From the NCBI RefSeq assembly GCF_029360585.1, contig NZ_JAQZSJ010000006.1, forward strand, positions 62,001 through 126,000: a stretch of DNA of 64,000 nucleotides, written 5' to 3'. The position numbers and the translations under genes are program-made. The stretch is from Cohnella caldifontis. GTDB taxonomy: Bacteria > Bacillota > Bacilli > Paenibacillales > Paenibacillaceae. Positions 52,647 through 61,219 of this stretch are shown here, piece by piece. The notes below the pieces were generated by a model that saw nothing but the letters and a program-made list of their open reading frames with translations, had not been told where the DNA came from and did not search any database. Every line of letters begins with the position of its first letter. Positions within the stretch are counted from its first letter, which is position 1.

Positions 52647-54887
52647 TCATTCAGCAGGCCGCACGCCTCCTGTTTCGGAGGAGTTCGACCGCAGCAACGC
52701 CCGGATTCTCTCTTCGATGTTCCGAAGCGCTTCCTCTTCGCTGCGAACGCCTTGAATCGCGTCGCTGATCTCTTGCGACAGGATGTGATTGTAGATCTCG
52801 TTCTCGATTCGGCGGCCTCGGTAGCGCGCCGGCACGAGCCGTTTGCGGCTGATCGCGTAGCTCTCCGTCAGCAGCGGCTTCCAAGGGTACAGGTTTTCCA
52901 GGTCCTTGCGGGCAAAATCGTCCTGGCGAAGCGTCGAGCCGCCGAGCAAAGAGCCCGGAATCGCGCTCGGGTTGCCGCACGCCCAGACCCAGAAATCGGC
53001 CGCGGCTTCGGGATTTCGGCTCCGCGTATCGATGCCGAGGCTCCAACCGCCCAGCACGGGGGTCCGGCCCGGAATCAGCGCGCAGCCGACGTTGCCGGCC
53101 ACTTTGGACTTCGTGTAGTCGTTGACGTCCACCGCGTGCGAGTCGTACAGCACGACCATGGCGCTGTCGCCCTGCTTGAAGCTTTCGACCGCGTCGTCCC
53201 AGGATTTCAAAGGCGACTTCGCCACGTACTGATAGCTCTTCGTGAAGTTTTTGAGCGCGGCGAGCGAGTTTCCGTTGTTGATGGCGACGCTGCCGTCCTC
53301 GGCGAAAATATCGCTGGAATACGCCCACAGCCGGTTCAAAAAAGAGACGGTCGTGTAAACGCTCGGTCCCTGCACGCCGACATGCCCGTATTTGACCGGG
53401 GATTTCTCGTTGTATTCCCGCGTGAAGAACTCCGACACGAGATTGTACTGCGCCCAGGTCGAAGGAGGAACGAGCTCCTCGCCGTACTTGCGCTTGAACA
53501 GCTTTTTGAGCGACGCGTTCTCGAACAGGTCTTTCTGGTAAAACAGCAGCTGGGTGCCCGACATGAACGGGAGGCCGTACAACCGCTCCCCCGACATCCC
53601 GTATTCTTTGACGGTTCCGGGAACGAAGTCCTCGAAATAGGAGGCGGGCTCATCGATCAAGCCGTCCAGCGGCCTCGCGATGCCGTCTTTGGCGAGCCCG
53701 TCCACCCACGTGATGTCCATCATGAACCCGTCGATCTCGCCCCGCCGGGATTCCGGCGCGTACAGCCGGTCCAGAAGCTCGTTATAGCCGAGCATCTCGA
53801 ATTCCATCCGGACGCCCGTCTCGCGGGCATAGAGCTGCGAAAGCATGCGCAGGCTGTGGGCCGCCGGGCTGTCGAACATCGCCAAGCGCAGCGGTACCCC
53901 GGCTCCGCGGGCGCGGTCCAACCCGGCCAGCAAAGGCGCCGTTTCCACGAGCTCCGCTTCCGCCGCTTCCGTGATCGGCTCGTACGTATGCGGGTTCTCG
54001 ACGGCCCCCATCAGTTTCCGGACCGCGGATTCTGCGATTTTGCGGAACGAGACCGAAATGGTCGCGGCATAGCGGCCTTCGTCTTCGATCCAGTTCTGCT
54101 CCTTGAAGGTGACGTGAGCCACGTCTTCCCGCTTGAGCAGTTGGATCGCTTTCCGCGTGCCTTCCGAGATCAGGTAGTTGCTCGTGATCAAGGCCTTCAT
54201 GTCCGGGTTGCGGTGCAGCAACTCGTAAGCCGCCTTGAAGCCGCGCTCCTTGCTGAAATCCACGACGTGCACGTGGTCCGGGCGTGCATAGTATTTGGCG
54301 TAGATGTCCATGACCTTATTGCCGTGCAGGATTTCCCGCTCCAGGATCAACCCGACTTCGCGGACGCCTTGCCGCCGGAACCGGGCGAGCGCCTCCTCCA
54401 GCGCCTTTTCGTAGCGGATCAGGATGGAATCCTCCATGACGTCCCGCTTGCCGCGTTTTCCGATCAGCACGACCGGACATTCGTTTTGCACCCGTTTCAG
54501 CACATCGCCCGGATGGGTATCGGAGTACAGGATGATTCCCCCCACCCGCTGCTCCAGGCATTGCTCCAGGCTTTTCTTTTCCAAAACGGGGTTGTTGTTC
54601 GTGATTTTCAGGAGCAGGTGATACCCTCTCTCCCTCAGCTCCGTCTCGGCCGCGCTCAGGAGCGTCTGCAAGTCCGGATGCACGACGTTGGGCAGAATGA
54701 GGGCGACTTCGTTGCTCATCGTGTTCTTCAGGTTGCGCGCGGTGGCGTCCGGCCGATAGCGCAATTCTTGCATGGCGGACTCTACCTTCGCGATGAGAGC
54801 CGCGTTATTGGTATTCCCGTTGAGGACGTTGGAGACGGTCCCGACGGATACGCCCGCGAGCTTGGCTACGTCTTTGATGGTGGGCAG
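52647..54887 (-). CDS. LacI-type regulator fused to an extracellular-solute-binding-protein domain, CTG start
   Basis: 746 aa. Residues 1-58 are a LacI helix-turn-helix (PTIKDVAKLAGVSVGTVSNVLNG), ~60-310 a LacI/PurR sugar-binding domain, and ~320-746 a family-1 solute-binding protein domain without any signal peptide. So one cytosolic protein has two sugar-binding modules. The HTH lies upstream of the first ATG (54773). Its only fitting start is CTG 54887, preceded at six bases by AAGGAGGG. It sits between the isomerase operon and the moc-like operon and probably controls one or both. Confidence 0.82.
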   Translation of the reverse strand: MPTIKDVAKLAGVSVGTVSNVLNGNTNNAALIAKVESAMQELRYRPDATARNLKNTMSNEVALILPNVVHPDLQTLLSAAETELRERGYHLLLKITNNNPVLEKKSLEQCLEQRVGGIILYSDTHPGDVLKRVQNECPVVLIGKRGKRDVMEDSILIRYEKALEEALARFRRQGVREVGLILEREILHGNKVMDIYAKYYARPDHVHVVDFSKERGFKAAYELLHRNPDMKALITSNYLISEGTRKAIQLLKREDVAHVTFKEQNWIEDEGRYAATISVSFRKIAESAVRKLMGAVENPHTYEPITEAAEAELVETAPLLAGLDRARGAGVPLRLAMFDSPAAHSLRMLSQLYARETGVRMEFEMLGYNELLDRLYAPESRRGEIDGFMMDITWVDGLAKDGIARPLDGLIDEPASYFEDFVPGTVKEYGMSGERLYGLPFMSGTQLLFYQKDLFENASLKKLFKRKYGEELVPPSTWAQYNLVSEFFTREYNEKSPVKYGHVGVQGPSVYTTVSFLNRLWAYSSDIFAEDGSVAINNGNSLAALKNFTKSYQYVAKSPLKSWDDAVESFKQGDSAMVVLYDSHAVDVNDYTKSKVAGNVGCALIPGRTPVLGGWSLGIDTRSRNPEAAADFWVWACGNPSAIPGSLLGGSTLRQDDFARKDLENLYPWKPLLTESYAISRKRLVPARYRGRRIENEIYNHILSQEISDAIQGVRSEEEALRNIEERIRALLRSNSSETGGVRPAE

Positions 54888-54920
54888 AGCGAGCCCTCCT
54901 TGTCATCGGGGATGAAATCA

Positions 54921-54936
54921 AGTGGATTTTACCACT
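54921..54936 (-). promoter_or_regulatory. Extended -10 promoter and dyad of the LacI-SBP gene
   Basis: On the minus strand TGG-TAAAAT (TAAAAT = 54926-54931) looks like an extended -10 box. It is spanned by a dyad with arms AGTGG and CCACT (54921-54925, 54932-54936), a possible autoregulatory site. Confidence 0.35.
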
Positions 54937-55007
54937 CGGATTCGGAAAATAAAAGCTTCTCCCGACGAACAGGGCACCTAGCGATTCTCGCAAATCCGAC
55001 AAGAGAA

Positions 55008-55031
55008 CAAGCGCGGGAATTCCCGCGCTTG
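55008..55031. terminator. Perfect 24-bp palindrome, terminator of the isomerase operon
   Basis: Arms CAAGCGCGGGAA and TTCCCGCGCTTG, followed on the minus strand by TTCTCTTG. It lies between the isomerase stop and the regulator promoter. Confidence 0.65.
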
Positions 55032-55082
55032 CCCTTCGCGATGCTGACGTTCCGGCAGACGGCGCCGCCGGGGGATGGCGGC

Positions 55083-55985
55083 TCAGACGCCGACGCTTTT
55101 CAGCTTGCCGTCGAGGAATTTCTTCGCCCGCGGAATGTCGGCTTCGTCCAGATGCTCGATGATGATCGGGATGTTCGGGTGCAGCTTGCCCAAGCGGGCC
55201 AAGTACAGGTCGTAGTTCAGGATGCCGAGCCCCGGAGCCGGCAGCTCGACGGCGCCCGCGCCGCGGAACGTATGCGACTCCGACGCGTCGATGTCCGCGT
55301 GTTTCTCGCCGGTGTTCTCCGCCGGTTTGATGTCTTTGGCGTGCGCGATTTTGATCCGGTCGCCGAGCGTGTCGAAAATGCGGTTGATCGTCTCGTCCAC
55401 GCGGCCGATGTTGTCTCCCGTGAAGTAGTTCGTCGGGTCCATGAGCAGCCCGAGTCCCGGGTGGTTGACGTCATGGAACAGACGGGTCAGTTGGTCGACG
55501 GAGCCGATGACGTTCTGGATGTAGTTTTCGACCAGGAACATGGAGCCGTGGTCGTAGGCGAATTTCGCGAGGTCCTCGATCGTCCGGCAAATTTCCTCGT
55601 AAGCTTCCTCCGTGCCGTTTTTCGGATCCCAGACCCAGTCGCTCTCCGCGTTGTAGGTGCCCGTTTCGCTGATGACGTACGGAGTGCCCAAGTCGCGGGC
55701 GTAACGAAGCAGGTTTTTCAGCTCGTTCACGTTCTGCTCGCGTTTCTTCGGATCGGGATGGATGATGTTCGTGTAGCCGGAAATGCAGACGATCGGAAGG
55801 TTGGCGTCGCGGAACGCGTCGCGGATGAAGTTCGCCTTCTGCTTATTCAGGTTGGCCGGCGTCGTGTCGATGTCCTTGAACGACAGGTCCAATTGGACGC
55901 AGTTAAAGCCGTCCCGCTTGATGCGGGAGATCGTTTCCGCGAGCGCGTGAGGGTAGTAACCATTGAAAATGCCGACTGTAATCAT
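55083..55985 (-). CDS. Sugar phosphate isomerase/epimerase, TIM barrel, IolE/MocC-like
   Basis: 300 aa AP-endonuclease-2-type TIM barrel. Metal ligands are likely the Glu in LVENYIQN, Asp in LMDPTNY, His in IAHAKD and Glu in IIIEHLDE. Members include inosose dehydratase (IolE), MocC and ketose 3-epimerases. ATG 55985 follows AGGAGG, 28 bp after the dehydrogenase gene. Pairing with a Gfo/Idh/MocA enzyme suggests action on an inosose or keto-sugar. Confidence 0.9.
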   Translation of the reverse strand: MITVGIFNGYYPHALAETISRIKRDGFNCVQLDLSFKDIDTTPANLNKQKANFIRDAFRDANLPIVCISGYTNIIHPDPKKREQNVNELKNLLRYARDLGTPYVISETGTYNAESDWVWDPKNGTEEAYEEICRTIEDLAKFAYDHGSMFLVENYIQNVIGSVDQLTRLFHDVNHPGLGLLMDPTNYFTGDNIGRVDETINRIFDTLGDRIKIAHAKDIKPAENTGEKHADIDASESHTFRGAGAVELPAPGLGILNYDLYLARLGKLHPNIPIIIEHLDEADIPRAKKFLDGKLKSVGV

Positions 55986-56013
55986 GGATCCATTCCTCCT
56001 AGGGGTTCGTGGT

Positions 56014-57114
56014 TTAGAGATCGCTTGCGACTTCGGAAAACAAGACGGTGCGCCCTTCGGCGATCGATTTATAGCAGGCGTCCACCGCGGCCATCGTCCT
56101 CAGGTTGTCCCTGCCGCCGATCTCGGGTTCGGTATTGTCCTCCACCGCCCGGAGCAGTTGGGCCATCGTGCCTTGGAAGGCGTCCGGGAACCATACTTTA
56201 TCCCAGGTCGGGCGGATCCATTGGTTCGGCGCCTGGCGCGTGGTGAAAGCGAGCGTGCTCGGGGTTCTTTCCGGATACGGCCAGCCGATGTAGCCTTGCG
56301 CCAAGCCGTCCGTGCCGATGACGCGCCACTTGATGTAGATGTCCTTCTCGGTGCCTTCGCCCGGCCAAGCCCACACGTCGTCCAGGCTCGTCGCCATCAG
56401 TTCGTTCGCGTATTGGAACGTGTACTGCGAGATGCCGTCGATATGCTGGAAGGCCGTGCGCGGATCCCGGCGCGTCACCGCGGTGACTTTCTCCGGATCC
56501 CCGAACAGGTAGCGGAAGGTGTCGATGTGGTGGATGCCCATGTTCAGGATTTCGATCCGGTCGTATTTGCGCAGGAATTCCTGCCAATGGGGAATCGCCC
56601 GCATCTCGATCGTCGCCAGTACGGCGTCGCCGAGGTAGCCGCGTTCCAGGACCGTTTTCAGCGCCCGGATCGACTGGTCGTACCGCATGTTGGAGTTGAC
56701 CGCGATTTTGATGCCGGCTTCCTCGCAGAGCCGGACGATCTCGCGCGCTTCCGCGGAATTCATCGCCAGCGGTTTCTGGCACAGGATGCCTTTGATGTGC
56801 GGCTGCTTGACGGCCAGACGCACGACGTCCAGCTGCCTGTCCGGCGGGAACGCGATGTCCAGGATCTCGATGTCCGGGTCTTGGACGAGCTCTTCCCAGG
56901 TCCGGTGAACCTTCGGAATTCCGCGTTGCTCCGCGACCGCTTTCGCGTTCTCGTACGTGCGGGACGCGATGGCGACCGGGTTGAAGCCCGCGTCGCGGTA
57001 GGCCGCGAGATGGCAATCCCGCATGATCATGCCGGAGCCGATGCAGCCGATCCGGAAATCCTTTCGTTTCGGCATCGCCGGGTCGATGTTCAGGTTCAGG
57101 TCGATCGCTGCCAA
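56014..57114 (-). CDS. Gfo/Idh/MocA family NAD(P)-dependent dehydrogenase
   Basis: 366 aa. N-terminal Rossmann fold (IGCIGSGMIMRDCHLAAY), the dinucleotide-site motif reads CQKPLA instead of the usual EKP, and the catalytic block is GIHHIDTFRYLFGDP. It oxidises a hydroxyl of an inositol, inosamine or sugar. The start is TTG 57114 behind GGAGGAGG. First gene of the two-gene operon with the IolE/MocC-like isomerase; a conserved 31-nt element lies 84 bp upstream. Confidence 0.9.
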   Translation of the reverse strand: MAAIDLNLNIDPAMPKRKDFRIGCIGSGMIMRDCHLAAYRDAGFNPVAIASRTYENAKAVAEQRGIPKVHRTWEELVQDPDIEILDIAFPPDRQLDVVRLAVKQPHIKGILCQKPLAMNSAEAREIVRLCEEAGIKIAVNSNMRYDQSIRALKTVLERGYLGDAVLATIEMRAIPHWQEFLRKYDRIEILNMGIHHIDTFRYLFGDPEKVTAVTRRDPRTAFQHIDGISQYTFQYANELMATSLDDVWAWPGEGTEKDIYIKWRVIGTDGLAQGYIGWPYPERTPSTLAFTTRQAPNQWIRPTWDKVWFPDAFQGTMAQLLRAVEDNTEPEIGGRDNLRTMAAVDACYKSIAEGRTVLFSEVASDL

Positions 57115-57197
57115 ACGATACTCCTCCTCCTCTGCCTTGCGCTTTCGTCGTTCACACCACCATCATAAAATTTCGCCGGTCCGAAGCGGACCCATAA

Positions 57198-57228
57198 AAT
57201 CAACTTGTTGGGTGTGTTTTTTATACCT
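57198..57228. promoter_or_regulatory. 31-nt shared element, copy 1 (upstream of the dehydrogenase operon)
   Basis: AATCAACTTGT, 12 variable bases, TTATACCT. 23 of 31 positions are identical to the element at 62499-62529. Probably the binding site of one regulator. Confidence 0.55.
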
Positions 57229-57289
57229 GTTGGATGCGCTTTCTAACGTGTCGCGCCGCGTTTGCTCGTTACAGCATTCTCCTCGCCGC

Positions 57290-57393
57290 CGCATCACCCG
57301 ACAGTAGCGCACCGTTAAGTAACTTTCTTTCTTAACTCCCCCGCATCACCTGCCAGCAGCGCGCCGTTAAGCAACTTTCTTTCTTAACTCCCC
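57290..57393. repeat. Tandem palindrome array D, two units, 52-bp period
   Basis: Units 52 bp apart (palindromes start at 57314 and 57366). On the minus strand each reads TTAAGAAA, GAAAG, then TTACTTAA or TTGCTTAA, that is array B with one base changed. The spacers (GCATCACC...) differ from those of array B. It lies in the 469-bp gene-free gap 57115-57583. Confidence 0.85.
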
Positions 57394-57583
57394 TACCAAA
57401 GGTGCACGGAACCGGAATATTCCGGGGTACAGCACGGCTGCGGCGACTCTGACTCGCTGTACCCGAGTTTTTACCGGGTTCCGGAGCAACGTCGCCATAC
57501 GAAAAACCGCCCGGAGCCATTCATGCGAATGGCTTCCCGGGCGGGATGCGCCGTTGATGGAGTTGACTCGCGTATCGCAAACC

Positions 57584-58582
57584 TTACGTGTTCGACTTCT
57601 GCCGGCCGTACACCGCGAGGAGCAGCAGCAGGATGACGCCGTACACGATCTGCCGGCCGCCCTCGCTGATCTTGAGCGTCACCAGGATGCTGCTCAGGCT
57701 GGTCAGCAGAATCGCGCCCGCGACCGTCCCGTTATAGTTTCCGAGTCCGCCCGCAAGGGAGATGCCGCCGATGACGACCGCGATGATCGTCGGCAGCATG
57801 TAGCTGGCGCCGATATCGAGGAAAGCGGTGCCGGTATAGCTGAGCAGCAGCATCCCGGAGATCGCCGAGATCGCGCCGCTGGCCCCGTATACGACCGTGG
57901 TGACGACTCTCGTGCGCACGCCGGACAGCTCCGTCGTGAGCCGGTTGGTGCCCAGGCCGTAGAGCGTTTGCCCTGCGCGGGTCCTCACCAGGAAAACGGC
58001 GACGACGATCGCGATGACGATCCACAGCAGCACCAGGTTCGGGATGCCGGCGGTTCTGCCGGTGCCCAGCTCCTTCAGGATCGGGGAAGCCATGCCCTTG
58101 GGCTGCCCGTTCGTATAGACCAAGCCGATGCCCTGGATCACGCTGGCCATCGCCAGCGTCATGACGAGCGGCGGAACCTTGAAATAGGCGATCCCCGCGC
58201 CGCTGACGGCTCCGATCGCGAAACCCGCCGCCAGCACGACCGCGATGGCCAGCGGCAGGTTGCCGTCCATGCCGTTCAAGAGTTGGGAGGACATGACGGC
58301 TCCGAGCGAAGCCATCGCCCCGACGGACAGATCGATGCCCTCGCCGCCCGACAGGACGACCAGCATTTGCGCCAGCGCGATGAACCCGAGCAGCGCCGAA
58401 ATGTTCAGCACGTTCATGATATTCGAGAAAGCGGCGAATCCGGGGGAGATGACCTGCCCCGCGATGAAGATCAGCAGGACCAGCAGATAGGCGATCAGCA
58501 CTTTCCGGCTGCCGAGGTTCCGGACCCGGCCGAGCGCCATCCCTTGCCCGGCCGCGTTCGTTGGTACGTTGCCCATGCTCAT
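57584..58582 (-). CDS. Sugar ABC transporter permease 2, RbsC family
   Basis: 332 aa, about ten membrane helices. Family phrases: ALAQMLVVLSGGEGIDLSVGAM and IIAVVIGGISLAGGLGNYNG. A hydrophilic N-terminus of about 25 residues precedes helix 1. ATG 58582 follows GAGGGGG. Last gene of the binding protein - ATPase - permease - permease operon; with the preceding permease it should form a heterodimeric pore. Confidence 0.92.
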   Translation of the reverse strand: MSMGNVPTNAAGQGMALGRVRNLGSRKVLIAYLLVLLIFIAGQVISPGFAAFSNIMNVLNISALLGFIALAQMLVVLSGGEGIDLSVGAMASLGAVMSSQLLNGMDGNLPLAIAVVLAAGFAIGAVSGAGIAYFKVPPLVMTLAMASVIQGIGLVYTNGQPKGMASPILKELGTGRTAGIPNLVLLWIVIAIVVAVFLVRTRAGQTLYGLGTNRLTTELSGVRTRVVTTVVYGASGAISAISGMLLLSYTGTAFLDIGASYMLPTIIAVVIGGISLAGGLGNYNGTVAGAILLTSLSSILVTLKISEGGRQIVYGVILLLLLAVYGRQKSNT

Positions 58583-58594
58583 GTTGCCCCCTCT

Positions 58595-59557
58595 TTAGGC
58601 CAGCGCCTTCTTCCGGAGTGCCGGAAGAAGGGACAGCGTCAGCGCCAGAATGATGATCAGCCCTTTAATCAAGTCCTGGTAGAACGAAGAAAGGTTGGCG
58701 AAGAAAATGATATTGGAAATGAACCCGATGATCAGCGCCCCGAGCACGGCTCCGAAAACGCTGCCTTTGCCGCCTTGCAAGCTGATGCCGCCGATGACGA
58801 CGGCCGCGATCGTGTTGAGCGTATAGGAGCGGCCGATGTTCGCGTCCCCCGTCGACGTCTGGGCGACGACCACCAGCGAGGTCAAGACGATGAAAATGCA
58901 AGCGATCAGAAACGCGTACAGCTTCACCTTTTTCGTCGAAATCCCGTTGGCGTATGCGGCCGCTTCATTTCCGCCCACGGCGTAAATGTAACGGTAAATC
59001 TTCCTTTTGCGGAAAATGCCCCATACGAGCAGGGAAACGAGAATGACGAGCAGCGAGACCGGCAGCACGGATCCGATCGAAGCCGTATACGTCTCGTAAA
59101 ATGCGGACGGCACGTAGCCGCCGGGCTGCGGCATGATCAGCAGGGAAGCCCCGTAGCAGACGGCCGATACGGCGAACGTCGAGATGATGGAGGGAAGCCT
59201 CAAATAGCCGATCGTCACGCCGTTCAAGACGCCTACGGCCAGCGTAGCCGCGATCGCGAGGACGATGCCCAGCAGGATGCTGCCCGGGGCATCGTGCATG
59301 GTCGCGGCCATGATGACCGTGCCGAGCGTGATCGACATGCCGATCGACATGTCGATGCCGCCGGCGAGCACCACGACTGCCTGCGCCATGCTGGCCAGCA
59401 CGAGGGGCGTGAAGCTCGCGAGGTTCGACTCGAACACGTCGTAGGTGAAAAAACCCGGCTGCAGCCAGGCGTTCACCGCCACGACCGCCACGAAAATCGC
59501 GAAAATGGAAAGCAAGCCGTTCTGCTGGAATTTCTGCATGAAGTTTTGTCGTTTCAA
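58595..59557 (-). CDS. Sugar ABC transporter permease 1, RbsC family
   Basis: 320 aa, about ten membrane helices. Phrases AQAVVVLAGGIDMSIGMS and AAVVIGGISLQGGKGSVFGA are the family hallmarks. The start is TTG 59557, overlapping the ATPase stop by 4 bp, or ATG 59539. Lies 12 bp before the second permease gene, so translation is coupled along the operon. Confidence 0.92.
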   Translation of the reverse strand: MKRQNFMQKFQQNGLLSIFAIFVAVVAVNAWLQPGFFTYDVFESNLASFTPLVLASMAQAVVVLAGGIDMSIGMSITLGTVIMAATMHDAPGSILLGIVLAIAATLAVGVLNGVTIGYLRLPSIISTFAVSAVCYGASLLIMPQPGGYVPSAFYETYTASIGSVLPVSLLVILVSLLVWGIFRKRKIYRYIYAVGGNEAAAYANGISTKKVKLYAFLIACIFIVLTSLVVVAQTSTGDANIGRSYTLNTIAAVVIGGISLQGGKGSVFGAVLGALIIGFISNIIFFANLSSFYQDLIKGLIIILALTLSLLPALRKKALA

Positions 59558-61098
59558 TTCGCTTCACCCCAAGCTTCGTCGATTGGCGAATGTCCCGCGG
59601 CGGTCTTCGAGCGCAGGGAAGCGGCCACGAACCGGTCTTCGCTGTAATCGGACGGCATCAGCTCGTCTACGATCTGGCCTTCGAACAGGATCAGCACCCG
59701 ATCGCAAATCCCCGTAAGCTCTTCGTAGTCGCTGGCGTACAACAGGACGGACGTCCCTTGGTCGGCCAATTCCCTAACGGTATCGTAGAGTTCCTTTTTG
59801 GCCCCTACGTCGACCCCTTTGGCCGGGTCGCTGAGGAGCAGCACCTTCGGGGCCAGCGGAAGCCATTTGCCCACCACGACTTTCTGCTGGTTGCCGCCGC
59901 TCAAAAATTGCACGACTTTGCCCGGATCGTTCGGCACGATGTTCAGGCGATCGATCACGGTCTTCGCCTCGGCCTTCAGTTTCTTGCGGTTCAGGAAGAA
60001 ACCGGCCTTCCGGACCGCCAGCTGCGGATAGATCAAATTCAGGAACACGTCATGCTGCAGGAATAGGCCTTCTTTGTGCCGGTCGCCCGGCACGAGCACG
60101 ATGCCCGCGCGCACCGCGTCTTTGGGATGTTTCAGCTTCAGCTTCCGGCCTTCCAGCGTGACCTGGCCGCCGGTGGGCAGCAGGCCGGACAGCGCCAGCA
60201 GCAGCTCCTCCTGCCCTTGCCCTTGAAGGCCGCCGAGCCCTACGACCTCGCCCTTCTTGATATCGAAACGCAGAGGCACGCCCGATTTGCGGAGCGCGAG
60301 GCCGCCGACTTCCAGCATACGCTCCTTCTTGGGGGCCCTGTCGGCCGTTTCCCGATTTTTCGCCAGCTTTAATTCCTTGCCCGAAATCATCGATACGATG
60401 ACGTCTTCGTCTTTCTCCTCGGTTTCGAAATCGATCGCGCCGACGGTCTGGCCGTTCCGGAACACGACCACGTAGTCGCAGATCGTTTTGATTTCCCACA
60501 ACCGGTGGGAGATGAAAATGACCGAAGTGCCTTGTTCCTTCAACTCGCGGATGACGGCAAACAGCTTTTCGACTTCCGACTGCTCAAGCGGCGCCGTCGG
60601 TTCGTCCAGGATGAGCAGCTTCGGCTCCTGGGCGACGGCCTTGGCGATTTCGACGAACTGCTTCTGCGCCAGCGAGAGGTCTTTCACCTTCGCGTAGACG
60701 GACAGTTCCGGCGCGAACTTGGCTAAATACCGCTCGGCCAGCTTGCGCGAATCCTCGTCGTTCAAAAAGCCGAGCTTGCCTTCCGGCTCGAAGCCAAGCG
60801 TCATGTTCTCCCAAATCGACAACTCCGGAATCAGGCTCAAATGCTGGTGGACCATGATGATGCCGTGCTTTTTGGCCTCTTGCGGAGATGAAATGCGGAC
60901 TTGCTCTCCGTCGAACCAAATCTCTCCGTCGTCGGGCGTGACCACGCCCGAAATCATTTTGGAGAACGTGGATTTGCCGGAGCCGTTGGCGCCCAGCAGC
61001 CCGCACACTTTGCCGCGGCGGCATTCCAGGCTGCCGTCCCGGAGCGCCGTCACGCCGCCATAGGTTTTCCGCAAGGATTTCGCTCGAAGTAAAAACAT
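59554..61098 (-). CDS. Sugar ABC transporter ATPase with degenerate second Walker B
   Basis: 514 aa, two ATPase domains. Domain 1 is canonical (Walker A GANGSGKST, signature LSLAQKQ, Walker B LLILDEPTAPL). Domain 2 has the usual degenerate P-loop (GLQGQGQEEL) and signature LSGGNQQK, but its Walker B reads LLLSDPAKGVDVGA, where relatives read LLLDEPTKG, so both acidic positions are changed. One composite site may be inactive. ATG 61098 is chosen because AAAGGAG is seven bases upstream; ATG 61104 is too close to it. Confidence 0.9.
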   Translation of the reverse strand: MFLLRAKSLRKTYGGVTALRDGSLECRRGKVCGLLGANGSGKSTFSKMISGVVTPDDGEIWFDGEQVRISSPQEAKKHGIIMVHQHLSLIPELSIWENMTLGFEPEGKLGFLNDEDSRKLAERYLAKFAPELSVYAKVKDLSLAQKQFVEIAKAVAQEPKLLILDEPTAPLEQSEVEKLFAVIRELKEQGTSVIFISHRLWEIKTICDYVVVFRNGQTVGAIDFETEEKDEDVIVSMISGKELKLAKNRETADRAPKKERMLEVGGLALRKSGVPLRFDIKKGEVVGLGGLQGQGQEELLLALSGLLPTGGQVTLEGRKLKLKHPKDAVRAGIVLVPGDRHKEGLFLQHDVFLNLIYPQLAVRKAGFFLNRKKLKAEAKTVIDRLNIVPNDPGKVVQFLSGGNQQKVVVGKWLPLAPKVLLLSDPAKGVDVGAKKELYDTVRELADQGTSVLLYASDYEELTGICDRVLILFEGQIVDELMPSDYSEDRFVAASLRSKTAAGHSPIDEAWGEAN

Positions 61099-61164
61099 GG
61101 CCATTCTCCTTTTTCAAACGATCCGTCTCATGGAAGCTACTCCGTCATGCTCTTTATCGAAGAA

Positions 61165-61184
61165 GGGAATACCGCAGTATTCCC
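61165..61184 (-). promoter_or_regulatory. Intra-operon hairpin between binding protein and ATPase genes
   Basis: Perfect 8-bp arms GGGAATAC/GTATTCCC around CGCA in the 121-bp gap. It probably protects the 3' end of the binding-protein mRNA, giving more binding protein than membrane parts. Confidence 0.5.
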
Positions 61185-61219
61185 TCCCCTGTTCCCGTAT
61201 TCCGCGAATCCGCGGCGGC

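Noticed and set aside
54316-54773. ATG 54773 as start of the LacI-SBP gene
   Set aside because: It would remove the conserved LacI helix-turn-helix encoded in frame directly upstream and lacks a good ribosome site.
57230-57249. Possible CcpA cre site (TGGATGCGCTTTCT)
   Set aside because: Three of the 14 positions fail, including two in the conserved left half.
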